Assembly: GCA_025504975.1 (NCBI GenBank)
Contig: JANUWI010000002.1
Location: forward strand, 1,364,001 to 1,428,000
Length of the DNA stretch: 64,000 nt
Direction: 5' to 3'
From: Plenodomus lindquistii
Lineage: Eukaryota; Ascomycota; Dothideomycetes; Pleosporales; Leptosphaeriaceae
The notes under the pieces were generated by a model. It was given only the letters and a program-made list of their open reading frames with translations. It did not search any database and was not told the DNA's origin. A program made the position numbers and the translations under genes. Of this stretch, positions 1 through 12,563 are shown piece after piece. Each line of letters opens with the position of its first letter. Positions within the stretch are counted from its first letter, which is position 1.

Positions 1-2579
1 GCACTAGAACAAGCATTGTGTGCCCTCTGACGAATACCTTTCACCACGGCTGCAGTTGCCGAGTTGCGCATTTCAGGAAACTTGCGTAAGGCCGAACGGT
101 CCAACCCGTACCGCGTCACACGGCATGAGATATCAATCACGTGGGTGACTAGCGCAAGGTACCATATTCCAATCACACGAACGCCCGTTGGTAGCCTGTG
201 TGTGCAAGCCAATCTCGCAGCTCTCCAGCTCCGCAAAAGCATCTGCGCAACGTTTTCTGACGGATTTCCCGATCGTTTCCGTAACTTGCTGCAAGACTTT
301 TGCGGGACTTGAACGATACTCACCGATGGAGCCCTCAATCTCACAGATGAGCTAGCAAAATTATGGCGGCAGTGGCACGTCGACCAGCATTAGCTTGATG
401 CGCTACATTCTACACCATGCCAGAGGATAGGGCCGACTTCGCATGCACAAGACCAGTGTCCCAGAAATCTGACTGGCGGGGTTAATTCGCAAGTGCCGTG
501 CTACACCGATCATCATTGGTAGATGAAGGACACAGGTGTCCCTTTTCCTCTGGTGAATTATTCAATTGATGCGCCTCCGTGCTAGGCATACGCCACCTAT
601 TGCGCTCGAGGCCCTCTAGTGAGTATCGAGCCGTGCGATCAAGGCGCGACACAGATCTATGTGGTCATTGTGGTGCGCGCATCGGCGTTACAGCCAGCCA
701 AACATTCGTCTTGCCGACAGGCCAGTGACAGCTGCCCGTCGAAACCTAGCCCGACTATAATGGACACAAATATTAAAGGTACGTACCGGCATTGCTGCAT
801 GCATGATAACGTTGTGTTACGCTTTGTAAAAAGGGCACTTCGAAGACGTATCGCGGGCGCCATTGAGGACCAGTTCAACACTCCCGGGTCCAGCCACGGC
901 CCGTACCGGTCGGTGTGCGAGAAGCGTCTTGCTTTTTGCATATTGACTGCACGCGAAGAAGCACCGAAGAACGGCCGCTTGCTTTTCCCTCTAGGGAGTC
1001 ATGAAGCGACGAATACGTGACAAGGACATTTTGCTTTTTCTTCAAGCGACGCGCCAAATTTACAAAAGGGGATGTCGCTGGGGACGATTAAAGCGCTTTG
1101 GGGACAGGGCTGCGAAGGGAAGGTCACACGAAACGAGCTGTCACGAGCTGTCAATCAACGAGAAAATCTTACCACCTTTGTAACATGGTTGACCGCAAAA
1201 GATTAGCTAGAGGCAAGCTTGCTTTGCTGTCCAGAGCTTCCCGCAATTGATGCTGCAAAAAGTTAGTTCATCGTCATCAACGATAATGCGTGCACTACAC
1301 AAGAACTAGCAAGTTTGCGGCTGGCACTGTCCGCTTCATCAATTAGACTTCCCGATACCAAACGCCAAAAAGGGAAAGCCCAACTTCTTTTGATGCAGGA
1401 GAATCAGCTGAGAATCTGGTCATAAGCGATCGACAAGGGATGGAGGATTTTCGGGACCACGGGCCCCTGGCCCTGGATTCTGGAGGCCAGATTTCAGCCT
1501 TCCACCTCCGCAACAGCAAGGACAATGCGTTCATGGCTGAACCATGACCAGCACAGTCGTGTTAGAGGTCTTGACTTGATTTACGCGAGGATTATGGCTG
1601 CACAGGGCTGTGCTCAGGATGGCTTGTGCGCAGAAGTGGAGATGTGGTTTGGCGCAGAACGGCATGGCATGGGGTTGAACACGCAACGAACGTCTGACGG
1701 TAGACGTTCAGTCATTCAAGGTTGTACCTGGTACTTTTGCGGTAGCGGACTATCATTCGCAAGGACGAGTTTCTCTCCGTGGGTTCGTGGTCTGATTTGC
1801 ACGACTGGCGTCGTTCTTTGATTTGTTGTCGAGATGCCGACAACCGGCGCAGGGGCGGCAAATACCACTGCGGCCGCACTGCCTTGACGGCGGGTCTGTC
1901 GATCAACAATGCGTTTGTAACGCGGTCCAATTCATTCACACCGGCAAGTCAGATACCAATCGGAGGTTATGCGTATAGAGCATATTTATCGTAAATTTCT
2001 TATTCGAGCGTACGCAGGACAGGGCTCGCAGCCTCGGCGAAGAACTATAGAGGGCACCAATAAAGGTGTACAAGGAGTGTACGAAACCCAAACGTTCGTT
2101 TCACTTCCAGCATAATGAGGCACAAGACCTGCCAGGGGAGGCAAGACCAACGGGAGACGCGGTAATAGATCGTACAGGTGGTGGTCCGCGTGGGCGGTAA
2201 CAGTCTTTTTCCTTTGCCAAACGGAAAGACGGAATGTATGCGTGTTCGCAGGGGGGTATAGTCAGGTTGTCGTAGGGAAGATAACAAATGCAAATAAGTG
2301 GGTTAATGGCATGAAGGAAGAGAAGGAAATAATGCTAAGAATGCTGATGCAAAAGTGCCAAATTAGAAGAGAGATTAGGGAAATGACAGAAATGAGCGCC
2401 AGCGTGTCGCGGGTAGGGTCTCACCCGTGTCCGACGCGCCTGATTATCGTATCGCACAAGTCCTAGATCGCCGAAGCCAGAGAATGGAGATGACCCATCC
2501 CCTATGTCTGGCTCCCGTGCATCGCAACATAGCCTGAACACAAGACCAACGTGTGTACACTGAGCGCCGTCCCAACAGC
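1..2579. other. No gene recognised
   Basis: Only short overlapping open frames occur on both strands, with no recognisable domain and no chain of frames joined by plausible splice sites. The last few hundred bases are probably the 3' untranslated region of the minus-strand gene ending at 2580. Base composition is ordinary, so this does not look like decayed transposon DNA. Confidence 0.5.
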
Positions 2580-4350
2580 TCAATGAAGGACGTCGACGCT
2601 TTCTGATTTCGCGGTCGCAAAATCAGGCTCTGACACACGTCGCATAGCTGATGGTAGGCTCTCGGATCTGCCCTTGATACGCAGCTTCTCCATGAGCTTG
2701 CCGATGGTGACATACTCCTGTGGCTCGACCACGAAGCCGGCGTGCTGTGACTGGAAGAAGTTCATAACCAGTTCTAGTGCACGTGCAGCCTCCTCTTGTG
2801 ACGGTGTGGTTGGCGACGACTCGTTTGAGGACCCCTTGTCGTCCATGGAACCGGTCGTCACCATAGGCAGAGGAGGCGGTTGCATTGTGTTCGTGACTTG
2901 TGTTGGGGATAAAGACATGGATTCGTCAATCACTGGCAGGCCCCCGGGCATCTCCGCCATAGGGGAATCAAGTGTGTTGGTACTGATGTACTTTGGAGTG
3001 AGAGCGTCCGATGACCCAGGTGGTGACATGTACTGCTCCACGCCTACAAGCATTGGGAAAGTCTGGCTTCGTGGTCTTTGGAAATTGGCACTCCCAGGCT
3101 GTCCACTAGCTGCCTGACGATTGCCCATGAAAGGACTTGGGCCGCATGCTGAATCAGGTGTAAAAAATGGTGAGGAGAGCGATGTGGGACTTGTTGGACC
3201 TGCGGAGAAAGATGACGGAGCGGTATCGGTGAAAACACTGGACAATGAAGTACTGCTCTGTGAATGAAAAGGTCGTCGCTGATTGGAAAAATCGTATGTG
3301 TCTGGACTCTCTGTTTTCAGGTTCTCCTCGCTCTTTTTGGCCTTCATAGTGGCGTTGCTAGGTGATACGCCACCAGGTGATGACGGCGAGATGGCTCCAG
3401 GTGTGTGAACGTTTGATGGTGGATTCGAGGTGCCTTCTGATTCTTCCGCTATTGAGCCCTTCCTTGAACGAGCTCCCATGAGGTGATTCTTCTGCTTGAA
3501 CTTCTCAAGCCAGCTGGTGCTATTCGCCTTCAGATGGCTCTCGGAGTTGCCCACAGTTTGCGCAAAGAAGCGAGCTTTCTCTCGGATGATAGCGTCTGTA
3601 AGTGGGAGGCCTTGTCTTTGATGATTTCTCGCCCAGTTGGAGAGCGTTCGCTCGATATCAGGAAACTTGCCTTTGGTCCTTTTGATGGGTGATCGGCTAC
3701 CGTCGTCTTGGTAAAGGTACTTTTCTTTCTGACGCAGGACTTTAGAGACAGTGCTACAAGGAGAGTCAGCGCGGGAAGACACATCTAACGTATGCAGTGG
3801 TACCTTCTCTCCACACCAAACATTGCTAGCACTACGTTAGCCAACTATGCACCGCAGGAGTAGTGGGCTGTTTTAGCGTACCTCCAATCTCTGTTTGCTT
3901 TACAGTGGGATTTTCCTCATGGTACTGGCACATTCGTCTACGGTCCGAATCGGTAAGAGTCTTCCGGGGAGTCGACGACGTCCGGGAGTGTGTCGAAGAT
4001 GCTGACACTGGAGTTGCGGATGCTGGGGTGATCGGGACAGGCGCCGAAGGGAACAGCGACGGTTGGTAAGTTGACTGACTAGTCAACATACTCGGCCATT
4101 GAGGCATCTGTGGCATGATGAGAGGCTGTAGCTGCGAATGTGTGGTCCTGGTCGTCGGATGCGGTGGGTGCATGCTGGTCCCGTACATCGGCTCCATTGC
4201 TAACGGGGCATAACCATTGAAGCCATTGTAGTCTTGGACGGACGATTGATGATGATGAGGATGATATCCACCACTTTCATGCCATCCAGCATTGTGATCG
4301 TCGAAATGATCTTGATGATGCTGCTCGTGGTCCATTTGCAGTTGGCTCAT
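2580..4350 (-). CDS. CENP-B/psq-type helix-turn-helix DNA-binding protein
   Basis: Exons are 4350-3882, a 22-base microexon 3825-3804, and 3753-2580, giving about 554 residues. The first ~115 residues are low-complexity and rich in His, Gln, Ser and Pro. A psq-like helix-turn-helix follows, beginning TLTDSDRRRMCQYHEENPTV and ending with RSTVSKVLRQKEKYL. The microexon encodes its turn (AMFGVER). A CENP-B/Tc5-type second helix-turn-helix follows (FPDIERTLSNWARNHQRQG, then WLEKFKQKNHLMG). The remaining ~270 residues are Ser/Pro/Thr-rich. Proteins of this build derive from pogo-like transposases and act as fungal ARS- or centromere-binding factors or transcription regulators. No DDE nuclease domain is present, so it is a DNA-binding protein and not an active transposase. 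An ATG at 4392 would add 14 residues. Both introns (56 and 50 bases) preserve frame. The target sites are unknown. Confidence 0.8.
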
Positions 4351-4392
4351 GTTGGGTGACAATAAGCAGACTGAAGTCCTGTATCCGTGCAA

Positions 4393-6059
4393 GTCTGGAG
4401 GTAGGTATCCGTGTCAGAAGTCAAGAGCCGGACGGGCGTATGCGCATGCAGCGTCGTATTGCTCTACCGGGGGCGGCGTGGGTGACCTCAGACTGGCGAG
4501 GCGCATGCATGCATGAGATGGAGTCTGGTTCCTGAAGCGAAACAGCACCAACGAGGATGTATCGCAGTTTGGGGATAGCGCTGACAAAAGGCGCTGCGTA
4601 TGACAAGAGACCAAACAGAATGGTATAAAAGCAGCGCGGCAAGGCAGAAGGCTCAGATAGAGTAGAGAGCTGCAGGGAAATGCCAGGCGCGGCGGGCCTG
4701 CAGCGCGTACTTGAAGAGAGTCTGGGGACACTGGTACAAGACCATGTGTGTGCGATGCAGGCGCGGCGGCCACCCGCAGCTGGCGGGTGAGGGGCCCTGT
4801 TTGTTTCGTAGCCCATGCGTGCCGACGAGTGCTGCGCGATCCTGGCCGCCATCCGGCCAAGCGACAAGCAGAACGCGAGCAACAACGTTGGGCTTAGCGT
4901 GTGCGGGTCTCATCGGGGATGCGCCCCTAGGACAGCGCGGGCCAGAATTATGCGGCCGCCTGGCTAGCATAGGAGTGCATGCCTCCACGCCTGTCAGTTC
5001 TCGATGAGCAAATGGGATGTCAAAGCGTGCCGGGCACCATCGTCCCATCAGGGCCCTCGCACCGTGAGCACATCTGCGCAGCTCAGCCGGCTAATTCCTT
5101 GTGCTTCCCAAATCAGTCCTGGTCAGAGTGGCCGCGCTATATTGGCATCGCCTCGTGCGCCTGGCCGCTGGCGCAGTCCTGGCCGTTACCGTGCGCTCGT
5201 GGCGCCTACCAGTGGAGGATCCATCAGGCTGCTCAGGTACGCGAGTAGGTGGCGATTCCTATGGCAAGGTCAGGATGTCAAGCATCGGCTGTGCATAAAG
5301 GAGAGACACCCAGGGTTGACGCCTGAAACGCTGTCCGGAAAGCTGCAATAATTCCAATCATCGCGCCCATGGAGACTGGAGCCACCTGGGCCCATTAGCT
5401 TTTGCCGAGCAGCCACTCAGGGCCAGGATCGATAATCATTTAGCGCCCAAGGCCGCATGAGCCTTGTGAGTCGCCAACACCATCAGACCCCTGCCTCCAT
5501 TCTCCGAGTCGTCCACTGCGCCCGTTAGTACACGAATGGGGAAGGCCAACGCCTCACGAAATTGGCCAGATAATGCTGCTGATCGTATTCCATAAATTTC
5601 CGAAGCATCAATATGGGAAAACAAATCCTGACACCGTTCCAACAGCACGGTCGGTGCTGCCACCACATGGTTTCGTTGAGCGTCCAAATCCTGTGGACGC
5701 CTCTTCGTTAACGAGCGACCCTACTGTTATTGATAGCTCGCGGACGGCTTCGGTCCGCCACAGTCCCTGATGGGTTGGCGAATTAGAGTTACGATCCGCG
5801 CCGTAAGATGTCTCTTCCGCAATAAGCGTGGTGCTGATATCGCCCGCGGTGCTTTTCGGGCAATCCCCTCGGCCAATCCACCTGCGAGGTCGGCCTGGAG
5901 CCTTGCCCAGCTCGTCATCATCTCATCGCGGCCTATTGGTATCGCAGTAAGACAAGCTAGCCATCTGGAAGCCTCCTCTACTCCACTCACTCTATAATGC
6001 CAGCCGGGAAGCCCTAGTCCGTGGGACCATAAGGCCGAGGGATCTGAATCACACGACTT
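4393..6059. other. Intergenic, GC-rich upstream region
   Basis: This holds the upstream region of the helix-turn-helix gene and the downstream region of the DRG1 gene. 4400-5000 is GC-rich and open by chance in several frames. None of these frames has a recognisable domain or a consistent splice partner. Confidence 0.5.
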
Positions 6060-7437
6060 CTATCGTTTGACAATGGTGACTGGTTACATAGTGAGCCACA
6101 GGCCTTCCACTAACGGGTAGACGTCGGGAGAGACTTACCAATATCCTCATCGGCAAGCTCGTGAGCAAGACCGACACGCTGAGGCTGGTGCTTTACTGAT
6201 TTGCCGTAGACAATGGCGTGCTTGAAGTTCTCCACGATGGTTTTGTGGATCGAATTACACTGCACCCGTGTTAGCTGATCCTTCTATAGGTGGAAGCGAG
6301 AGACATACGAAGTCCTCAACAGTACAAGCGGTTGATCGCAACACCACTGGTGCACTGTAGTCTGGCATCTTGCCCTTGGGTTTCGTGTAGACACGGCACA
6401 GATTGAGCTTCTCCCACATTTGCTCGAGAAGCTCGTCGATATTCCAGCCATGCTCGGAGCTGATAGGGCAGGCATTGGGAATCCGATAAAGCAAGTCGAG
6501 CTCCTCGATGGAAATGGCGTCGATTTTGTTCAGCGCGTAAATCACAGGGATGTAACTTCGCCCCTTGGCTTCGATAACATCGATCAGGTCGTCAATAGTG
6601 GCGTCGCAACGAATAGCAACATCAGCATTGGCCATGCGATACTCGCTCAACACCGCCTTGATCTCATCATGGTCGATATGCGTGAGCGGCACGGTTGCTG
6701 TGATGTTGATGCCTCCCTTGTCCTTCTTCTTGAGCACAATGTTTGGAGGACTCTTGTTGATGCGGATGCCAAATCCTTCCAGTTCGTTCTCGATGATTCG
6801 CTTGTCGGTCAACGGCTTGTTCACATCCAAAACAATGAAGATCAAATGGCATGTCTTTGCGACTGCAATGACCTGTCGACCACGACCCTTTCCGTCTTTG
6901 GCACCTTGGATGATACCGGGAAGATCGAGAATCTGGATCTTCGCTCCGTTGTATTGGACTTGACCGGGTACCGTGGTAAGTGTTGTGAATTCATACGCTG
7001 CGGCTTCGGAATGCTGGCCGGTCAACTTGCTCATGAGCGTACTCTTCCCCACCGAGGGAAAGCCTATGAAGCCAACACTAGCAACACCAGTTCTGGCCAC
7101 GTCGAAACCAACACCAGCGCCACCACCTCCGCTACTGCTAGGCTCGAGCAGCTCACGCTTGAGTTTGGCAAGCTTGGCCTTCAATTGCCCTGTCCATTTA
7201 TATGAGCATGTTGGCATGCAGTTTGCCACCCAGCCGACGTACCAAGATGAAAAGACGTCGCCTTGTTCTTCTGGGTCTTGGCCATCTACATCATTGGTGT
7301 AAGTCATCGTTTGGGGTTTGCGGGTTGAACGTGTCTTACTTCGGCCTCGATGTCCTTGATCTGTTTCACCCCGAAAGGTTAGCATCTCACAATCGCGGTT
7401 CGGTGACAACACTTGCCTTGTCTACGGTAGTCGCCAT
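6060..7437 (-). CDS. rbg1: DRG1-family developmentally regulated GTP-binding protein (Rbg1)
   Basis: Six exons: 7437-7417, 7360-7340, 7285-7243, 7189-6309, 6259-6139 and 6079-6060, giving 368 residues, the normal DRG1 length. The N-terminus MATTVDKIKDIEAEMAKTQ is rebuilt from two 21-base exons and a 43-base exon, and it matches the family helix-turn-helix. GTPase motifs are all present: G1 [10 protein letters not shown]3 DLPG and G4 NKID. A C-terminal TGS segment follows ([19 protein letters not shown]). DRG1/Rbg1 proteins bind ribosomes with a DFRP-type partner (Tma46 in yeast) and help translation through stalls in the cytoplasm. The first intron (7361-7416) needs a GC donor (AAG|GCAAGT) to keep the family N-terminus. 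It is divergent from cysteine dioxygenase with about 550 bases between the start codons. Confidence 0.95.
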
Positions 7438-7989
7438 CTTGAATGTCCCTGTCTCCTTGGCTTGTACTTGAAACGGTTCAGAGGTTTGTTAAAGTCGTCT
7501 CACAGAAATTTGATGTGACCGACCACCAATGACGCCGGCGGGGCAAGAGTGGTCGGCGAATTGTTCCGCCGCTGACCGAACGCAGACTAGCGCATTCTGC
7601 AGTCAAGCATACCTCACTTGCAGCATCGTGCGTGCTGCTGTTTCCGAAGGAAGCCGCTAGTCGTCTACAATCGCCGACCTCATGCAGCGTTGGGTTGGAT
7701 TTGTTTGGAAATGCCCTCATGCTGCGTCTGTGAACGCCGACTGACAAGCTGTCGCAGCGTCACACGCTCAAAATCGGCGCTATTGTTACATAATGCGCAA
7801 GCCCTTTATGCAGTGCAAACACCCAATCGCCCTTTCTGCATTCTACATAAGGACCTTGCTTTATCTTATCTGTGCACTGACTTCGACACCTTGAGCACTT
7901 TCCCTCACCGACATTCCAGCATTCTCACAGTCTACCTTGCCTTGATCATTCACTCCTTCACTGTGTTCATCGTTACTACTACCACCATC
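7438..7989. promoter_or_regulatory. Shared divergent promoter region
   Basis: This 552-base interval lies between the start codons of the DRG1 gene (minus) and the cysteine dioxygenase gene (plus). The side next to the dioxygenase (about 7890-7987) is pyrimidine-rich with CTTTC, CTTCA and CCACC tracts, as in many fungal 5' leaders. No specific operator was identified. Confidence 0.4.
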
Positions 7990-9109
7990 ATGCCTGACCT
8001 TACCACAGAACAAGATGGCTTCCAAAAGCTCATCCAGGCTCTCAGCGATAGGCTAGGGCCCTCCCGTGGTATCGACTCGGACGACGTCGATCCCAGCGAC
8101 CTCCAAAAGCTGATGGAAGACTACGTCTCCAATGAGTCAGAGTGGGAGAAATACTCGTTCGCTTCAGAACACATACCGTACACTAGGAACTTGGTCGACA
8201 AAGGCAATGGCAAGAGTAACTTGGTGCGTCACCTGATGGCCATGTCGTCCTGACCTTGGAAATACTGATCCGTGTTGCAGCTCATCCTGGTATGGGGACC
8301 GAACAAAGGCAGTATGGTGCACGAGTAAGTTATCAGGGAAACAGAGTGTGGCCAACAATAGTGCCCATTGCACTCTAGACAGCCGTTCATCCTATGGATC
8401 AACCGATCACTTGTGGTTCTGTTCTCATGCACGACGAAGCGATTCCACTCGCCGGCCATTAGGTCGATGCGTCAGTGCAGGAGACATGCCGGTAAGAACG
8501 ACTCAATCTCGATACATGTTCGGACGTCGCCGAACAAGCATACTGCTTTCTCGTCAAAGACGCCAAAGCGCGGCACGCAAAAGAACCATCTCTAACTTCC
8601 CCCAACAGCCACTCAAACGCCCACTGCATCATGAAAATTCTCAAAGGCAGTCTCCAAGAAACTCGCTACGACTGGCCCACCGTCAGCCAAAACAACCACG
8701 AAGACCGGCCTCTCGACGTCATTTCCGAGAAGACCTACCAGAAAGACCAGGTCACGTACATGTCTGACAAGCTAGGCTTGCACAAGGTAAGAACTCAACT
8801 TACTTCACCACTGTATGGAAAAGAAAGGTAATTTTTTTACTAATCTCATGGTAGATCACGAACCCGCACCCAAATGAATACGCAGTATCTCTGCATCGTA
8901 CGTCTTCCTCTACACCCTGTACCTTTCCAAGCCAGCAAAAGACTATCAAGTACTGAACTGACATGTGAATAGTATACACACCACCCAACGCCGCAATCTA
9001 CGGCTGCAACACCTTTGACGAACAGACTGGGACCCCGAAGCGCGTGAACAAGTGCACGTTCTTCTCCGAGTACGGGCAGCCGAAGCATGAGGATGCGGCG
9101 AGACCTTAG
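7990..9109 (+). CDS. cdo1: Cysteine dioxygenase
   Basis: Five exons: 7990-8223, 8281-8324, 8609-8786, 8855-8897 and 8973-9109, giving 211 residues, close to the roughly 200 of the family. The enzyme oxidises L-cysteine to cysteine sulfinate with O2 and a non-haem iron, the first step of cysteine breakdown toward taurine or sulfate in the cytosol. The 3-His iron site is visible: HDHSNAHC supplies the first two histidines, and the third is in VSLHLYTPP. The Cys of HDHSNAHC and the Tyr of LHLYTPP match the pair that forms the Cys-Tyr crosslink in mammalian enzymes. The core reads [15 protein letters not shown], typical of the family. The 284-base intron 8325-8608 falls between the Asp and second His of HDH and is long for this genome, so an unseen small exon or alternative splice is possible. 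Convergent with the GT90 gene. Confidence 0.93.
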
Positions 9110-9417
9110 ATGGGAGCTCGGCTGTGAGTGCATGATGTGGAGAATGAAGGAGTATGAGCGTAGGGGCATTGAATAAATTGATACTTGGGAAGGCGTTGTA
9201 GGGTAACGATATAAATGAATTGCTCATTAAGCAAAGCCTGGCAGAGGGTCTTCAGCGTCGCACTCAGTTCAAAAAGTTTCCCAACGTGATCAAAGTATCA
9301 AATCAACCACCCAAAGCTCCACGCACGCCCTATTTACAGTCAAAAAGGAAAAATCCTTACATGCTCCCAACGCCTCAAGCTCCTCTAAATATCTACAAAA
9401 CTAGCCCATCCCCCCAT
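9110..9417. other. Convergent 3' intergenic region
   Basis: This 308-base region lies between the cysteine dioxygenase and GT90 stop codons. It is AC-rich on the plus strand around 9290-9417 and contains no open frame of interest. It presumably holds both 3' untranslated regions. Confidence 0.4.
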
Positions 9418-12400
9418 CTACGGCCCAGGATACCCAATCTCCTCTCTCCCATCATCAACCACCCTCCCATACTCCAACAGCAGTCTAAAAAGCCACACCT
9501 CAAAATCCACATTCCTCAGCACTCTATCATGCCACTCAGAACTACGTTCCGCAATCTCCTTTGCCTTTTTCTCGCCCTCTGAGTCCCCATTGCCATCTTG
9601 AGCACCCTTCCCATCATGACCGCCTGCACCTCCAAACCACGCCACAAGATCCAAACCCTCATCACCTTTCAAACTCAACGGTATATAATGTACCCACGGT
9701 CTCAACCACTCGGCATGCCACTCCCGAAACACAGCCATCTTGTACGTCAAACTCTTGCTTTTGAGGAATGAGTAGAAGCGACCTGAGAAGGCATTTCCGT
9801 CCATGTCGAGGAGGTGCTTGTGGTACCATGCATCCTGCCCGTCGACGCGTTCGGTGACGTGGAAGAACTCCTTTTGCGCGGCGCAGTCGCCTGGGTCGCA
9901 TTGGCCTATGTGGGAGAATTTCACGTCGATGAGGTGGCTTAGGGAGTGGCGGTCGATTTCGGTGACTTTGTAGCTATTGAAGGATCGGCCTTTGGGGGAG
10001 GTCGGGGTGAGGATTTGTGCTTTGTCCGGGCGATTGAGACGACGGACGAGATGTTGGCGATGTTGGCGCCGCCAGCCGCCGTTTCGACTGAAACCTCCGG
10101 TGGTGGATCCTCTCCAGTAGAGGCTGTTTGTTTTGTTGGCCCAAGTTGTGTCATGGGTTGAGTCATAGCCTACTTTTTCTGCCCAGTACCAGGGGCTTGG
10201 GTAGAGGATGTCTTGGAAGCTGGAAATTTTAGACTGAGAGAAGATGGGAGTGAGCTCGTGGGTGATGCTGAAAGCGTTGGGACGCTCGAAGAAGCCATAG
10301 GTAGAGGACAGTGAGGGAGAGTTGCAAATGTCGGAGAAGGCTGTGACGTTGTATACGTAGTTCAAAGGCCCTGCAGCATAGGTTGTGAGATTGTCGGCGG
10401 CCGTGTCTTCGAATGTCTGCGCTTGAGTGTTGCTGGCACAGGAGAGTCGAGAGTGCGTCCACGTTTGTTGATGGGCGAAGCGATTGAACTTGGTAGTACT
10501 TGTCTCGACGAAACGTGTTCCATCGTTCAAATCCGCAGGTCGAGCCGAGAAAGAATTGCGAGGCGTTCGTGCATTTGCTGTTCGTGGTAGCACCTCGTCT
10601 TTTGCCTTGGCTATCATCGCTGAAAGCAGATTTGTGGGGACAACGACTCGAGGCTCATCGTGCAAATTGAAGGCTAGATCCATGTCCGGCAGATACTGTA
10701 CAAACTCTTTCAACATGCCTACAGTGGCTTGCTGTTGCCACTCGTCACCCTTTTCGAAGTTTTCCACAGCTCCGTGTCGAATGGCAATCGCGAGCAGAGC
10801 GTTGTCTTCATGCCCAATCGCGTTCATTACGCGTGATCGCAACGTCGCTGGCTTGACCGCCCAGAACGGAAGTAACATTTGGTTAATTGTGTCAAACTCA
10901 TCAATCATTACGACCCCATTACGCTTAGCGAATTCGTACCATTTGTCAAAGTGCGGAGGTGGCGATATCCCATTCCTGCGACGATACTCTTGCACTGCAG
11001 CCGCTAATGACTTGGATTGCCGGTCGAGAGTCCGTTGAAAGTCTGCTTCAGCTGCCTTGATCAATTGTGAAGCAGGATGACCTTGAGACAAATCCATTGG
11101 TATTGGACCAAACAGGGTATCTGCTGAAGACTTTGGTATCGTCAAGGTCACATCGGTGGGGTATCTTCGTGTGATGGTGGAGGTGTACTGGAACATGAAG
11201 GCAACAACTGAGACAGCTGTAACGCCAAATATTATGCGTCTGAGTCGTAATGAGCTCCGCATGGTGGCCAGTGGAGGATTTGACGTTGATTCAGTCATGA
11301 AAAAGAGCGACGATAAGCCAAATACGGTGGTGAACCAAATGTTTGAAAGCAAGGGACTGAAGCACAGCTTTGCGCAAAGGTATGTGAACAAGAAGAGAAG
11401 CGAGGCATTTACAACACCTTGTTGGGCAATCTGGGTTGATCAGTCAGTGGCGGTGACGAAAGGTGCGTCCGCGCCCGCAGTTACAGCAGATTGGAGAAAG
11501 TCTGCACAAATACCGCCAGCAGTCGGTGCATGTGAAACAATCGGCTGCCAGTCTGGCACGCTGTGGCACATGGGAGTGTACCAAGCTCGAAGAATAGAGC
11601 AAGAAAACTTTCACTCACCAGTAGAAAAGCAAGAATGTTCGTCATGACGTAGACGGGCAACATCCATAAGACGCGCTGGAGTATGCGGTAGTTATGTACG
11701 TCCCTCCAATCCATATTGTACGTTGTATACACAGGCTCCCAGGTAATGGCGGTCGAGGAGACGGCGGGCTCCATGAGGAAGGTCGCGGTGCCACACAGGG
11801 CTACCATGATCAAGGCTACATCGCGCAGCACTGCCATTTGGACTATCTTTGGTACCGCGTTCGAGGCCGTACGTCGCACTGATGCCAAATGTGCAGATCC
11901 ATCGTCAATTCTGCTGCCTTCCGTCTCGTTTCTTGCAACGGATTCGATGAGTACGAGTCCTGTTGCTGCAAAAAGGGCGCTGCTCATACCCAGCATCAAG
12001 GTTGTGGACGCTGTGTAGAGCACCAGAACTGCACCGGCAGAGACAGTCAGGGTACCTAACAGCAAGTGTGATCTTCCATGAGAATACTGTTCAGTGGGAG
12101 ACTTTGTCTCGCTCGTCGGACTATCGAGGACTGTATGGGTGGGCAGCGCAACGAACTTGGCTAGCTGCTCACTCTGCGAGAGAACAGTGACGAGGAGTGG
12201 CAGTAGGGCCTGAAGAGAACATTTAGCAATCATTCATTTTCTCTCGAGCTTTCACATGTCCACCTTTGTTGCCCAAATGCCCTGCTTGTCGCATGCCGCT
12301 CGGTCACATATCTGAGACAGCGCAAGGAAAGCACCTGCTAGCCAGCTCGTTCTCCTCTGTTCGTGGCTGCTGTTTGAATATATTCCCACTCGAAGGACCA

Positions 12401-12563
12401 ATGGCACCCATACTATGAGCCAAGATATTGCCGTCACGAATAGCGACTGGTGGACTGGAGTGTGGACGTGGCTGACAGTCGCGAGGATGCTGAACAGCAG
12501 GGGAGCGAACAGCTGGTGGTGTTTGACGACATTATCGGCAAGTAGAGCGGCGACCGGGTGCAT
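9418..12563 (-). CDS. Membrane-anchored GT90 (CAP10-like) glycosyltransferase
   Basis: Proposed exons 12563-12264, 12209-11619, 11544-11485 and 11430-9418 encode about 987 residues. The N-terminal ~400 residues hold many hydrophobic spans. A last membrane segment follows at the start of the long exon (RRIIFGVTAVSVVAFMFQ), and the rest is lumenal. The catalytic region carries the CAP10/GT90 signature: YHKHLLDMDGNAFSGRF, then YKMAVFREWHAEWLRPWVHY. The pre-domain DRQSKSLAAAVQEYRRRNG and PPHFDKWYEFAKRNG is also standard for fungal members. Relatives transfer xylose or other sugars to glycans in the Golgi, as CAP10/Cxt1 do in Cryptococcus; the sugar here cannot be read from sequence. The 60-base third exon is inferred from frame (phase 0 on both sides) and a good branch site and is the least certain part. 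The start may instead be 12713, adding 50 residues. Confidence 0.88.

Noticed and set aside
619..1183. Overlapping open frames of up to 133 codons near the left end
   Set aside because: They overlap on both strands, have no domain, no good start context and no splice partners.
4414..5050. Minus-strand frames of 131-154 codons upstream of the helix-turn-helix gene
   Set aside because: The segment is GC-rich, so chance open frames are expected. The three frames overlap and none has family features.
5436..5990. Two adjacent minus-strand frames resembling a decayed regulator
   Set aside because: The joined translation has no recognisable motif, and no intron joins them.
6420..7205. 261-codon plus-strand frame
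   Set aside because: It is the antisense shadow of the DRG1 coding exon.
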